Made by a program: the position numbers and the translations under genes
In this document: positions 16,034-24,873 of the stretch, piece by piece
Position numbering within the stretch: position 1 is the first letter of the stretch
How the letters are laid out: each line of letters begins with the position of its first letter
Assembly: GCA_029865345.1 (NCBI GenBank)
Contig: JAOUHD010000007.1
Coordinates: 1-49,924, forward strand
Origin: Nitrospira sp.
Lineage (GTDB): Bacteria > Nitrospirota > Nitrospiria > Nitrospirales > Nitrospiraceae
DNA length: 49,924 bases
Reading direction: 5' to 3'
The notes under the pieces: generated by a model
What the model was told of the DNA's origin: nothing
Seen by the model: only the letters and a program-made list of their open reading frames with translations
Databases searched by the model: none

Positions 16034-16810
16034 ATGATCAGCGTCAAACACGTCTCGATGGTTCTACCAGCCGCAGGTCGTTCTGTCACAATTCTTGACC
16101 GCATCACCTTCGACATCCCGGCCAAGCAGACGGTCGCGATTGTGGGGCCCTCAGGAAGCGGCAAATCGACATTGCTTGGGTTGATGGCCGGCCTCGATCG
16201 ACCAACCACCGGATCCATTCAGCTCGATGGAATAGATATCACAGCGATGAGTGAAAGCCAGATGGCCCGATTTCGACGTGAAAAAGTCGGCTATATCTTT
16301 CAATCTTTTCATCTCATTCCCACGCTGACGGCCATCGAGAACGTGGCAGTTCCCCTCGAACTCAGTGGCGAGAGGCACGCTGGTGAACGGGCCGCCGAAT
16401 TGCTGGCTGCGGTCGGGTTGTCCAGCCGTATGGAACATTATCCAGTCCAATTATCCGGAGGGGAACAACAACGAGTCGCCGTGGCCCGTGCCTTTGCCTG
16501 CCGTCCACCCATCTTATTGGCCGATGAACCGACCGGCAATCTGGATAGTTCCACCGGTGCCCATGTCATTGCGCTGCTGCTCTCACTGCATCGCGATCAT
16601 GGAACCACACTCGTGCTCGTGACGCACGATACCACTCTGGCTTCATCGATGCAGCGCGTGCTGTCCCTCCGTGACGGGCGTTTGGAGTCTGACTCCATGC
16701 CCTCGTATTCGGGATCGATCAGTGACGTCACAACTGATTCTCCACGCAAGAATCAAGTTGTTCCCGCCGATCGGTCACTCTCTGATTCTGCGCCCGAATC
16801 CCGCGTATGA
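16034..16810 (+). CDS. ABC transporter ATPase, YbbA/LolD type
   Basis: The 258-aa nucleotide-binding subunit has Walker [10 protein letters not shown] at residues 38-46, the Q-loop in [12 protein letters not shown], the signature [14 protein letters not shown] near 139-152, Walker [13 protein letters not shown] and the H-loop VTHD. This is the LolD/MacB/YbbA subgroup, which powers FtsX-like permeases that move lipids, lipoproteins or peptides outward from the inner membrane rather than importing solutes. The final 40 residues are a Ser/Asp-rich extension beyond the usual end. Its TGA overlaps the permease ATG (ATGA at 16807-16810), so the two are translationally coupled. Confidence 0.92.
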   Translation: MISVKHVSMVLPAAGRSVTILDRITFDIPAKQTVAIVGPSGSGKSTLLGLMAGLDRPTTGSIQLDGIDITAMSESQMARFRREKVGYIFQSFHLIPTLTAIENVAVPLELSGERHAGERAAELLAAVGLSSRMEHYPVQLSGGEQQRVAVARAFACRPPILLADEPTGNLDSSTGAHVIALLLSLHRDHGTTLVLVTHDTTLASSMQRVLSLRDGRLESDSMPSYSGSISDVTTDSPRKNQVVPADRSLSDSAPESRV

Positions 16811-19476
16811 CATCCTTCATCATCAACATGGCGTGGCGAGAAACGCGCGCGGCATGGCGACACTTTCTCTACTTCTTGGTCTGTATTGCAATCGGCGTAG
16901 GCGCATTGACCGGGGTCTCTCTTTTCGGAGCACAGGTCGAACAAGCCGTGACCAAGGAAGCGCGAGGCCTGCTCGGAGGCGACCTTGAAGTCCGACTCTC
17001 CCGCCCGATCAGCTCCACAGGCCAGGAAGTGCTGGATGCGTTGACCGATCGTGGAGTCGCCCTCACCCACGTCAGCGAGCTCGTTGCGATGGCCGCAAGG
17101 GCCGGATCATCCGGAAGTGGACAGCCGACGCAGATCATAGAGCTCAAAGCCGTCGAACCTCAGTATCCGTTGTATGGCACGCTCCGACTGGAGCCACAGA
17201 GCGACTTCATGGACCTGCTTCGCCAGCAAACGCGCCGGTGCCCAGGCCGTACCTGTTTTGGAGTGGTCGTGCAGGAATCTCTCCTGATCCGGATGGGGCT
17301 CACGGTGGGAGATCAACTCAGGATCGGACAAGGTCTGTTCATCATCACCGGGGTGGTCAGGACGGAACCGGATCGCATGGCTAATGCCTTCAGCCTTGGC
17401 CCCCGTGTATTGATGTCAAGAGAGGGGCTTCGTACCGCGGAGTTGATCAAGGTTGGCAGCAGGATGCGTGAGCGATATCTACTGAAAGTCCCAAGCACTA
17501 TGGCGCCTGAGCCGTTGCTCTACGAGTTGAGGGAACGACTTGCGCTCGACGCTGCCCGCGTGTCTAGTTACCGAGACGCACAGCCGCAGCTGAAACAGTC
17601 GTTGGAACAGCTGACCCGTTATTTGGGCTTGATCGGATTGACGGCGCTATTTGTAGGAGGCTTGGGGGTCGCCACATCGGTTCATGCCTTTGTGCGAGAA
17701 AAGCTACATACGATCGCCATCTTGAAGACAGTCGGCGTAGATTCTTCCACGATCATCCAGACCTATGGGTTACAAGCCATGATCCTTGGGCTCGGTGGAA
17801 GCTTGGTTGGTCTGATGATCGGTGTGCTGCTCCACCAAGGACTTCCGTGGATGATCGCAGCGCTGATGGCATCGGATCTTCTTGACCAATTGGGATTCAC
17901 TCAGGGAGGAATAGCGCTTCCCCTAGCTCCCTTGGCCAAAGGATTGGTCTTGGGTATCCTATCGACGCTTCTGTTTACACTGTGGCCATTACTGACGATT
18001 CGCGACATCAAACCGGCTCGGATTTTTCGTCGTGATGTCGCCCCGCTTGCCTCCTCCAGTGCCTCAGACCGGACCCGATGGTGGATATTCTGGAAGGGGC
18101 TTGACCCAGCAAAGGCCATCACGTCGATCGGTATCGGCCTGGGATTGGCGCTCTTATCGATCTGGCAAGCTAATTCCTGGAGAGTGGGTCTGCTCTTTAT
18201 CTTTGCGTTTGCCGCCGCGGTGCTGCTGTTAGGAGCCTCAGCCCATCTGGTACTCGGCACCCTTAAGAACGGACCACGCCCTGAGGCGCTCATCCTTCGC
18301 CAGGCGCTGGGGAACGTGGTGCGACCGGGTAACCAGGTCGTGAACATCACGATTGCAATCGGAATCGGCGTGATGGTAGTGACCACGGTGTCGCTTGTCG
18401 AACGATCGCTCCTCGCGCAGGTCAGTGAGAATCGGCCGACCGACTCACCAACATTTTTCTTCATCGATATCCAGCCCGATCAAGCGGAGGGATTCGTCGG
18501 TCTCTTGCACCAACAGTCCAGCGATCAGGCCCCCAAGCTGACCCCGTTGGTGCGATCACGACTCGCTGGCCTGAAGGGGGAACCGATCAAAATCGAAGCG
18601 ACGTCTGAGGAAGAAGAGCAGAAAGAGAAAGCCGCCCAGAAGGAAGAACGGCGGAAGAAGTGGTACCTGACACGCGAGTACGTCCTGACGTTCCTCCACG
18701 ATCTTCCCAAAGACAACAAGGTCGTTCGGGGCGAGTGGTGGAAACCAGAACAGATCTTTACCAAACCGCTGATCTCGATCGAGGAGGATGCGGCGAAGCA
18801 ACTTGACCTCACAGTCGGAGACACCCTTGAGCTCGACATACAAGGAACACCCATCACTGGAGAGATCAGCAGCATTCGACAAGTGGAGTGGGGGAACTTC
18901 TCGACCAACTTCTACATGATCTTTTCTCCGGGCGCTCTCGATGGAGCTCCGCATACCTATGTGGCCACCGTTCGTGTCGCCCCGTCAGAAGAGGTGGCCT
19001 TACAGCAAGCGGTCGTCGCATCCTTTCCTAATGTGACAGCCATCAATATGGGCGACGTCCTCGACAGTTTCGCGAAGGTATTGGATCGACTGTCCCTCGC
19101 CATTCGTGCTGTTGCGCTGTTCTGTGTGCTGTCCGGAGGCCTGGTGATGGCTGCGGCCCTGGCGGCGACACGCTATCGTCGATTGTACGAGTCAGTCATT
19201 CTGAAAGCCCTGGGAGCGACTCGCAGTATGATCGCACGTTCATTTGCAGTCGAATATGCGTTGTTGGGGGCCTTGGGTGGGTTGCTCGGCTGTGCGCTAG
19301 CCAGTGTGCTGTCGTGGGCTGTTCTGGAGACCGTGTTTGATCTCTCCTGGAACCTTCAACCAGCTGTTCTGGCTGTGGGTGTCGTAGCTACGATCATACT
19401 CACCATGCTGGTAGGCTTCCTCAGCACCTATCGAATTCTCGGCCAACCACCGTTGTCCGTGCTTCGGCAGGAGTAA
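16807..19476 (+). CDS. ABC exporter permease, YbbP-like with two FtsX domains
   Basis: The 889-aa integral membrane protein has an N-terminal anchor (about residues 16-36), a periplasmic MacPC-like domain, a first FtsX block (about 265-395), a second group of spans (about 425-530), another periplasmic domain and a terminal FtsX block (about 755-885). This is the YbbP/COG3127 layout. Partnered with the upstream ATPase it should form an exporter; YbbAP with TesA has been linked to handling hydrophobic molecules at the membrane, and the divergent esterase fits that. An unusual highly charged stretch (EEEEQKEKAAQKEERRKK, residues 600-617) interrupts the second periplasmic domain. Confidence 0.9.
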   Translation: MTSFIINMAWRETRAAWRHFLYFLVCIAIGVGALTGVSLFGAQVEQAVTKEARGLLGGDLEVRLSRPISSTGQEVLDALTDRGVALTHVSELVAMAARAGSSGSGQPTQIIELKAVEPQYPLYGTLRLEPQSDFMDLLRQQTRRCPGRTCFGVVVQESLLIRMGLTVGDQLRIGQGLFIITGVVRTEPDRMANAFSLGPRVLMSREGLRTAELIKVGSRMRERYLLKVPSTMAPEPLLYELRERLALDAARVSSYRDAQPQLKQSLEQLTRYLGLIGLTALFVGGLGVATSVHAFVREKLHTIAILKTVGVDSSTIIQTYGLQAMILGLGGSLVGLMIGVLLHQGLPWMIAALMASDLLDQLGFTQGGIALPLAPLAKGLVLGILSTLLFTLWPLLTIRDIKPARIFRRDVAPLASSSASDRTRWWIFWKGLDPAKAITSIGIGLGLALLSIWQANSWRVGLLFIFAFAAAVLLLGASAHLVLGTLKNGPRPEALILRQALGNVVRPGNQVVNITIAIGIGVMVVTTVSLVERSLLAQVSENRPTDSPTFFFIDIQPDQAEGFVGLLHQQSSDQAPKLTPLVRSRLAGLKGEPIKIEATSEEEEQKEKAAQKEERRKKWYLTREYVLTFLHDLPKDNKVVRGEWWKPEQIFTKPLISIEEDAAKQLDLTVGDTLELDIQGTPITGEISSIRQVEWGNFSTNFYMIFSPGALDGAPHTYVATVRVAPSEEVALQQAVVASFPNVTAINMGDVLDSFAKVLDRLSLAIRAVALFCVLSGGLVMAAALAATRYRRLYESVILKALGATRSMIARSFAVEYALLGALGGLLGCALASVLSWAVLETVFDLSWNLQPAVLAVGVVATIILTMLVGFLSTYRILGQPPLSVLRQE

Positions 19477-19580
19477 CAGAGGCAATAGCTACAGCTGCCT
19501 GGCATTCCCTTCCGCCTGTTCATGTGATAAGCCCCTCAGCTGTTGTATAACCAAGATCGATTTACCTTGTAGATTCTTCT

Positions 19581-20627
19581 ATGAGACCTTGGCTGGTTAT
19601 AATCCTGGTGAGTGGGTGTTTTGGCCTTACAGGTTGCTTCGAGAGGATTGTAGAGCCAGTTGACGTATTCGGCAACGTGAAACAAGGAGAGCTCTACAGT
19701 TCAGCTTCCAAGATGATTGATGAATGGTACGCCATCGAAGCGATTGACACACAAACCTTTGCTATCAATGAACCGAAATCTTCCCAGTACAATACATCCT
19801 ATCTGATTGTCGGTGACGCGCGGGCCATCGTGTTCGATGCAGGCAGCGGCGAACGGCTTCCCGGATCTCGATCCATGCGCGAGGTCGCTGAGCAATACAC
19901 AGACAAGCCGATCACACTCATCCTGTCGCACTTTCATTATGACCACATCTATGACGCTGCCACATTTGACGGCATCACACTCATCGACCGTCCGGAAATC
20001 CGCACCAGTATCAAAAACGGAGTCTTCACCATCAGCCCATGGGAATCGCTCGACACGGAGCGGCGCTCGCTGAAGGTGACGTCCATCATCGCCGATGGCG
20101 ACGTCATTGATCTGGGAGGTCGCAAACTCGACGTACTCAACCTGCCTGGACATACCACGGAGTCAACGGTCCTGTTCGATAGAGTCCGCAATCAAGTCTT
20201 TGCCGGTGATTTCATCTACCGCCATCTCGTTGGAATCATTGTTTTTGCGCCGGGATCTGATCTCGTGGCGTACAAGGCAAACAGTACGCGGTTGTTGCAA
20301 GTCACCAACCCCGACACGCTGTTTTTTGGCGCGCACGGCGTTCCGAGATTCGGTCGTGATTGGCTGACGCTACTGGACAGTGAACTTGAGAAGATCGTTA
20401 GAGGTGAAGCGGAATACCAATACGTCGCCCATTATCTGGCCCCTGGCATCCCGTGGCGGGTGCACCAGAATGACGAGATGTCTATCTACACCACACCCCT
20501 GGTCGATCCACAGCTATTCTGGTCTAAATGGATGCTGCTCATGTTGGCCACAGTCTTCATACTGTCACTGTATTTGCTCCATCGCATTGCCCGCCTGCCC
20601 TTCGCTCCTGTCCAGAGGGATGAGTAG
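19581..20627 (+). CDS. Metallo-beta-lactamase-fold hydrolase, lipoprotein with C-terminal membrane span
   Basis: The 348-aa product has the MBL fold. Metal ligands are HFHYDH near residues 117-122, a later His in LPGHTTES near 191, Asp in FAGDFIY near 211 and His in FGAHGVPR near 256. The N-terminus is a signal peptide with lipobox LTGC (Cys19). Near residues 318-338 a hydrophobic segment could anchor the C-terminus, which is odd for a lipoprotein. The fold covers many hydrolases; the substrate cannot be named. The gene is transcribed alone, 104 bp after the permease gene. Confidence 0.82.
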   Translation: MRPWLVIILVSGCFGLTGCFERIVEPVDVFGNVKQGELYSSASKMIDEWYAIEAIDTQTFAINEPKSSQYNTSYLIVGDARAIVFDAGSGERLPGSRSMREVAEQYTDKPITLILSHFHYDHIYDAATFDGITLIDRPEIRTSIKNGVFTISPWESLDTERRSLKVTSIIADGDVIDLGGRKLDVLNLPGHTTESTVLFDRVRNQVFAGDFIYRHLVGIIVFAPGSDLVAYKANSTRLLQVTNPDTLFFGAHGVPRFGRDWLTLLDSELEKIVRGEAEYQYVAHYLAPGIPWRVHQNDEMSIYTTPLVDPQLFWSKWMLLMLATVFILSLYLLHRIARLPFAPVQRDE

Positions 20628-20737
20628 GCAAGTGTGTGCTGCAAATTACCGCATCGAAGTAAAAGCGAAGAACTGGCAAGGTGGAACAAAACCAGCTGAG
20701 AGGTTATGGCTATGGCGACAGAAGAGGCGGGACCGCG

Positions 20738-21241
20738 CTAGACCGAGTGTAGGAGTTCGGGCAACCAGACATCGACGAGCTGACGAATGCGCCGCTCATC
20801 GCTGCGATGAAGTTTGGTGAAGCGCAGGCCAATCGCGCCATCGGCTATGGAGCGCACAACTGCCTCCTCAATCGTCACCGGGAAAGAATTGTCTGAATGC
20901 TGGAACTCCAATTCTAGTCGCGAGCCGATCCTCATTGGAGCAATGGAACGAATTCGGCATCCACGAATCGACAGATTATCTATCACGCCCTCATACCCTA
21001 ATTGGGAAGAGGGTGAGGATCGTCGGGATTTGAACCAGACCGGGAAGGACACCTCGACGCGATCGAAGCTACGACGGGGATTGGGCGTGCGGCGCCCAAG
21101 GAATGTTCGAAAGCGATCGGCGCAGAGCTGGCATCGAAACGGATAGATTGTCAGACCACCCAGCAGAACATCAGAAAGAGATTTTCTTGCCGCAAGGCGG
21201 ATTTTGCTCGCCCCGCAAGCTGGACAACTGAGAGTAGACAT
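20738..21241 (-). CDS. PilZ-domain protein with N-terminal zinc-ribbon-like motif
   Basis: The 167-aa product has two Cys pairs at its N-terminus (CPACG at residues 6-10 and CQLC near 32-35), resembling a zinc ribbon. A PilZ domain starts near residue 53. The c-di-GMP contacts are present: RSFDR (R-x3-R) and DNLSIRG (D/N-x-S-x-x-G). Binding of c-di-GMP is therefore likely, and the zinc ribbon may contact a partner. The output is unknown. I take the ATG at 21241; codons further upstream are TTG in a poor context. The gene stands alone, converging on the MBL gene. Confidence 0.83.
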   Translation of the reverse strand: MSTLSCPACGASKIRLAARKSLSDVLLGGLTIYPFRCQLCADRFRTFLGRRTPNPRRSFDRVEVSFPVWFKSRRSSPSSQLGYEGVIDNLSIRGCRIRSIAPMRIGSRLELEFQHSDNSFPVTIEEAVVRSIADGAIGLRFTKLHRSDERRIRQLVDVWLPELLHSV

Positions 21242-21461
21242 CAAATTTCCCAACAAAACTTACGTCGTATTGTAACGTGCCGCTAGGCAGCCGACAACCT
21301 GGGGAAATCACTAGGCCGGATCTCCAATAAAACCTGGGTGACCCGAGACCTCCCGTGATGATGGGCTTAATAGAAAGAGAGGAGCAGTGCCTGTAGGAGA
21401 ATTCTCATCGCAGCCATTTGATGTAGAACCATTTATTGCAGAGCATCTGTCTTGTACGCAT

Positions 21462-24191
21462 CTAGCGAGTTAGTCCGAGGGGCTGAAGTGCACCTCCTTC
21501 CCGTTCGCGGAAGGAGACCGCAATACGAAGTTGTTCGAAGTATTGCTCCAGGGTTTTCCCTCCTAGATCGATCTTGCGGGCAGCGAAGAATGTGCGTACG
21601 TCTTGCTCGAGCTCCGGAGTTGCCAGGCCGATGATACCCCCGCACATGCGCCTGAGGCCTTGTTTGGGAAACAGCCGATCCATTTGATCCCAGTTCGCCT
21701 TCACAAACTCCCAGGCCTGTTCTCGCCCATCCACATTCATCATCAGCGCCCCGACGATAAACGGAGCATCTTGCGTACGGATTTCGCCGTTGATCGTCCG
21801 GGCCAGCGTCCGCGTGAGTAGTTCCTTGGGCCGAAAGGCCGCCAACGAAAAGAGATACCGGCGCTCCTCTTGTGGGGTGGAAGCAGTGCGATAGCGTTCT
21901 GAGAATTCCTCATAGCGCGCCTCGTCTCCCGTATGGGCCAGGATCCCGACGAGGGCTGGCACAACATTCGCGTCGGCGGTCGACGGGTCTTTTCGGTATT
22001 GCTGATACCGTTCTGCTGCTTGCTGCTGTGTTGCCGGGTCGTTGCCAAGCTTGCCAAGTGCACCGATGAGATCCCCTCGCAGCTGTCTGATAAGATCTGA
22101 TTCACCCGGCTTCGGATCCCACCCAAGTTCTTTCACCACCAGACCCACTCGACCACGAACCAGCGCCTCCAATGCCACTCGATTCTCCGGTGTCGTCATC
22201 CTGTTCAAGAAGGAGAAGGAGTCGAGTAACACCGTCCAGACATTTCTGTCTCGCTCATCCTTGAAGCGTGAGGTGAGTTGGAGATAGTCGGGAAGCGGCA
22301 TCAGTCCCGCCACAGTCGTAGCCCAGGCGTCGCTGATGAGGTTGAATCGTTCCATCGCAGCCAGACGGTCAAGACCCTGATCGAGTAGTTGCTGCAGAAG
22401 CGCACCACGATGGCGAACCCGATAAAATCCATGGCCACCCTCGTTGACAAAGACGGAGGTAACCCCCGCTGGGAGTCCGATCGCCGTCTCACGCTCTGTG
22501 AGCAACAGCCGACGATGTTCCACCCGATCGCCGATGGCCAGGCGAATCTGAACCGGGATCTGCCAGAGTTGTTCCGACACCGACTGTTGCATGAGATAGG
22601 TGAAGCGCTGCTGCGAGAGCTGCAATTCTTGACCGCATACTTCCGCCGTCACCAAGGGGAAACCTGGTTGAAAGATCCAGCCGTCCATCAGCTCGGGAAC
22701 CGGCTGGCGGGCGACCGTGCCAAGGGCGGTCCACAAATCCTTAGTATCAGCATTGCCGTAGGCGTGGGCGCGAAGATACTGCCGGACCCCATCGCGGAAC
22801 AGGACCGGACCGATATGCTGCTCCAACATGCGGAGGACCGATGCGCCTTTTTCGTACGTCAGGATATCGAACATCGCATCCGCGTCTTTGGGGGCATGGA
22901 CCGGGAATTCTATCGGCCTGGTGCTCATGAGCCCATCGACGGAGAACGCAGCTGCGCGGGCGACACTGAATGTTTCCCATCGTTTCCATTCCGGTTTCCA
23001 GGCGTCGACGGCCAGCATCTCCATGAAGGTCGCGAAAGCTTCATTGAGCCACAATCCATTCCACCAGGACATCGTCACCAAATCGCCGAACCACATATGG
23101 GCGTTCTCATGAGCCACGACGTCGGCAATTCGTTCGAGCTCAGCGTGTGTTCCCGTCCGTTGATCGACAAGTAGTGCCGTCTCACGGAACGTGATCGCCC
23201 CGAGATTTTCCATGGCCCCGGATGCAAAGTCTGGGATTGCGAGAAGATCCAGCTTGTCTCCTGGGTACGCGACGCCGTAGTAGTCTTCGAAAAACTTCAA
23301 CGACGCAGCGGCAATCTCCTGCCCGAAGGGCGTGAGTGGCTGTTTTCCTGGAATCGTCCAGAGTCGAAGCGGAGTCTTGCCTACATAGACTGGCGTCGTC
23401 GCTTCGATCTGCCCCACAATGAAGGCCACCAGATAGGTCGACATGATGATGCTGTCGGCAAAACGTACGACCTTTTTTTTGTGTTCAATCAATTCAGAAA
23501 CCACCGCCGTATTTGAAACGGCAGTGAGCTGTGGATCGATGACCAATGTCGTCGCGAAGATGGCTTTGAAATCCGGCTCATCCCAGCAGGGGAAGGCGCG
23601 CCGCGCATCGGTGGCTTCGAATTGCGTAGCAGCAAGGGTCTGCGTGATCCCCGACGCGTCCTTGTAGGTACTCCGATAGAAGCCGCGGAGCTGGTTGTTC
23701 AGTGTGCCTTCAAACAAAATGGTGAGCGTCCATTCGCCTGGATCGATGGTCTCCTTAAATGACAATCTAGCCCGTTGGGTCTGTCGTTCCAATTCGATTG
23801 TCGCGTTGGGTGGTGCTCGGTCTAATCCCTCAACCATTACGGACCGAAGCACAAGATCCACAGCATTCAAGAGAATGGTCTGTGTCGTCCTTTTGACCGT
23901 GATGAGAATCGTCGCTTGGCCCAGGAAGCGTCCTGTTGTGAGATCCGGCTCAAGCCTCAGGTCATACCGGGTCGGAATCACGTGCCGCGGAAGCCGATAC
24001 GGATCGTTGCTGCCTAAAATATCATCAACACTCATGTCTTCGCCTTGTGGTCTGGTTGTTGTTGAAGCGTCTGCGGATTCGGATGGTACGAGTGTATACG
24101 CTATTGGTGCGGCGAGAAGGAAGCGAACCTTTTGCCCGAACGCCCGTAAGACCTCTCGTCTGCTGAGCGAGTGCTCATGTCTTGGGGGCAT
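21462..24191 (-). CDS. M1-family aminopeptidase with twin-arginine signal
   Basis: This zinc metallo-aminopeptidase removes N-terminal residues from peptides. The exopeptidase motif GAMEN lies near residue 325, and the zinc site HENAH followed 18 residues later by Glu in NEAFATF lies near 360-383. The layout is that of aminopeptidase N: an N-terminal beta domain, the catalytic domain and a C-terminal ERAP1-like helical region from about 560. Residues 8-40 look like a Tat signal: SRREVLR, then a moderately hydrophobic stretch and ESADAS. Export is therefore likely; many bacterial relatives are cytoplasmic. With the ATG at 24191 it has 909 aa and overlaps the end of rpiA by 17 bp, making it the last gene of the pgi operon. 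Confidence 0.9.
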   Translation of the reverse strand: MPPRHEHSLSRREVLRAFGQKVRFLLAAPIAYTLVPSESADASTTTRPQGEDMSVDDILGSNDPYRLPRHVIPTRYDLRLEPDLTTGRFLGQATILITVKRTTQTILLNAVDLVLRSVMVEGLDRAPPNATIELERQTQRARLSFKETIDPGEWTLTILFEGTLNNQLRGFYRSTYKDASGITQTLAATQFEATDARRAFPCWDEPDFKAIFATTLVIDPQLTAVSNTAVVSELIEHKKKVVRFADSIIMSTYLVAFIVGQIEATTPVYVGKTPLRLWTIPGKQPLTPFGQEIAAASLKFFEDYYGVAYPGDKLDLLAIPDFASGAMENLGAITFRETALLVDQRTGTHAELERIADVVAHENAHMWFGDLVTMSWWNGLWLNEAFATFMEMLAVDAWKPEWKRWETFSVARAAAFSVDGLMSTRPIEFPVHAPKDADAMFDILTYEKGASVLRMLEQHIGPVLFRDGVRQYLRAHAYGNADTKDLWTALGTVARQPVPELMDGWIFQPGFPLVTAEVCGQELQLSQQRFTYLMQQSVSEQLWQIPVQIRLAIGDRVEHRRLLLTERETAIGLPAGVTSVFVNEGGHGFYRVRHRGALLQQLLDQGLDRLAAMERFNLISDAWATTVAGLMPLPDYLQLTSRFKDERDRNVWTVLLDSFSFLNRMTTPENRVALEALVRGRVGLVVKELGWDPKPGESDLIRQLRGDLIGALGKLGNDPATQQQAAERYQQYRKDPSTADANVVPALVGILAHTGDEARYEEFSERYRTASTPQEERRYLFSLAAFRPKELLTRTLARTINGEIRTQDAPFIVGALMMNVDGREQAWEFVKANWDQMDRLFPKQGLRRMCGGIIGLATPELEQDVRTFFAARKIDLGGKTLEQYFEQLRIAVSFREREGGALQPLGLTR

Positions 24192-24873
24192 AGAGGGTGT
24201 GAACGCCTTGAGGTGTACCGACAATCAAGACGTTGGTTCGACCGACAAAGAGCCCCGTCTCCACCACGCCGGGGATGAGATTCAGTGCTGTTTCGAGGTC
24301 ACCCGGCTGACTGATGCGATCGATATGCACGTCAACGATGAGGTTCCCGGCCTCGGTCCTAAACGGAGCGCCGTTGCGTTCCCTGAGTACCACGCGGCTT
24401 TTGGTAAGCGCTTCAATTTCTCGAGCAGTACTGCCCCACCCAAAGGGGATCACTTCGATAGGGAGCGGAAAGGCCCCTCCGAGCACCGGCACCTGTTTCG
24501 TGTGGTCAACCATCACGATGAACTGCTTTGCAGACGCAGCCACAATCTTTTCTTTCAACAACGCGCCCCCACCGCCTTTGATCAGATTGAAATGGGGATC
24601 GACTTGGTCCGCTCCATCGATGGCGACATCGATCTCCCACCGATTCTCGGCGTCGATCAGCGGAATGCCGGCCTGCTGGGCGAGCACTGCAGTCTCTTGC
24701 GACGTCGGCACACCTCGCAGCTTCATGCCGGCCTTGACCTGTTCGCCAAGCGCCACCAGAAGATGTTTTGCCGTGGACCCTGTCCCCAGGCCGACGACCA
24801 TGCCGCTGCGGACGAATTCACTAGCTTTTAGGGCAGCCGCTTTCTTGAGGTGATCGAGATCAACCAACGTCAT
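24175..24873 (-). CDS. rpiA: Ribose-5-phosphate isomerase A
   Basis: The enzyme interconverts ribose-5-phosphate and ribulose-5-phosphate in the pentose phosphate pathway and the Calvin cycle, in the cytoplasm. The 232-aa product shows the family's blocks in order: VGLGTGSTAKHLL (about residues 27-39), DGADQVDPHFNLIKGGGGAL near 91-110 with the catalytic Asp and Lys, and VDHTK near 122-126. The length is normal. The start ATG at 24873 overlaps the glk stop as ATGA, and the end overlaps the aminopeptidase gene, so translation is coupled on both sides. Confidence 0.96.
   Translation of the reverse strand: MTLVDLDHLKKAAALKASEFVRSGMVVGLGTGSTAKHLLVALGEQVKAGMKLRGVPTSQETAVLAQQAGIPLIDAENRWEIDVAIDGADQVDPHFNLIKGGGGALLKEKIVAASAKQFIVMVDHTKQVPVLGGAFPLPIEVIPFGWGSTAREIEALTKSRVVLRERNGAPFRTEAGNLIVDVHIDRISQPGDLETALNLIPGVVETGLFVGRTNVLIVGTPQGVHTLYAPKT

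Noticed and set aside
21021..21036. tRNA T-arm-like sequence (GGTTCAAATCCC on the minus strand)
   Set aside because: It lies inside the PilZ coding region, where it encodes conserved-position residues, and no acceptor, D or anticodon stem can be drawn around it.
22389..23174. 261-codon plus-strand frame inside the aminopeptidase gene
   Set aside because: It is antisense to the zinc-binding catalytic domain; no ribosome-binding site or recognisable domain.
23695..24831. 378-codon plus-strand frame opposite the aminopeptidase and rpiA genes
   Set aside because: It spans the end of one gene and nearly all of another on the opposite strand. Its sequence matches no family I know, while the minus-strand genes have clear catalytic motifs.
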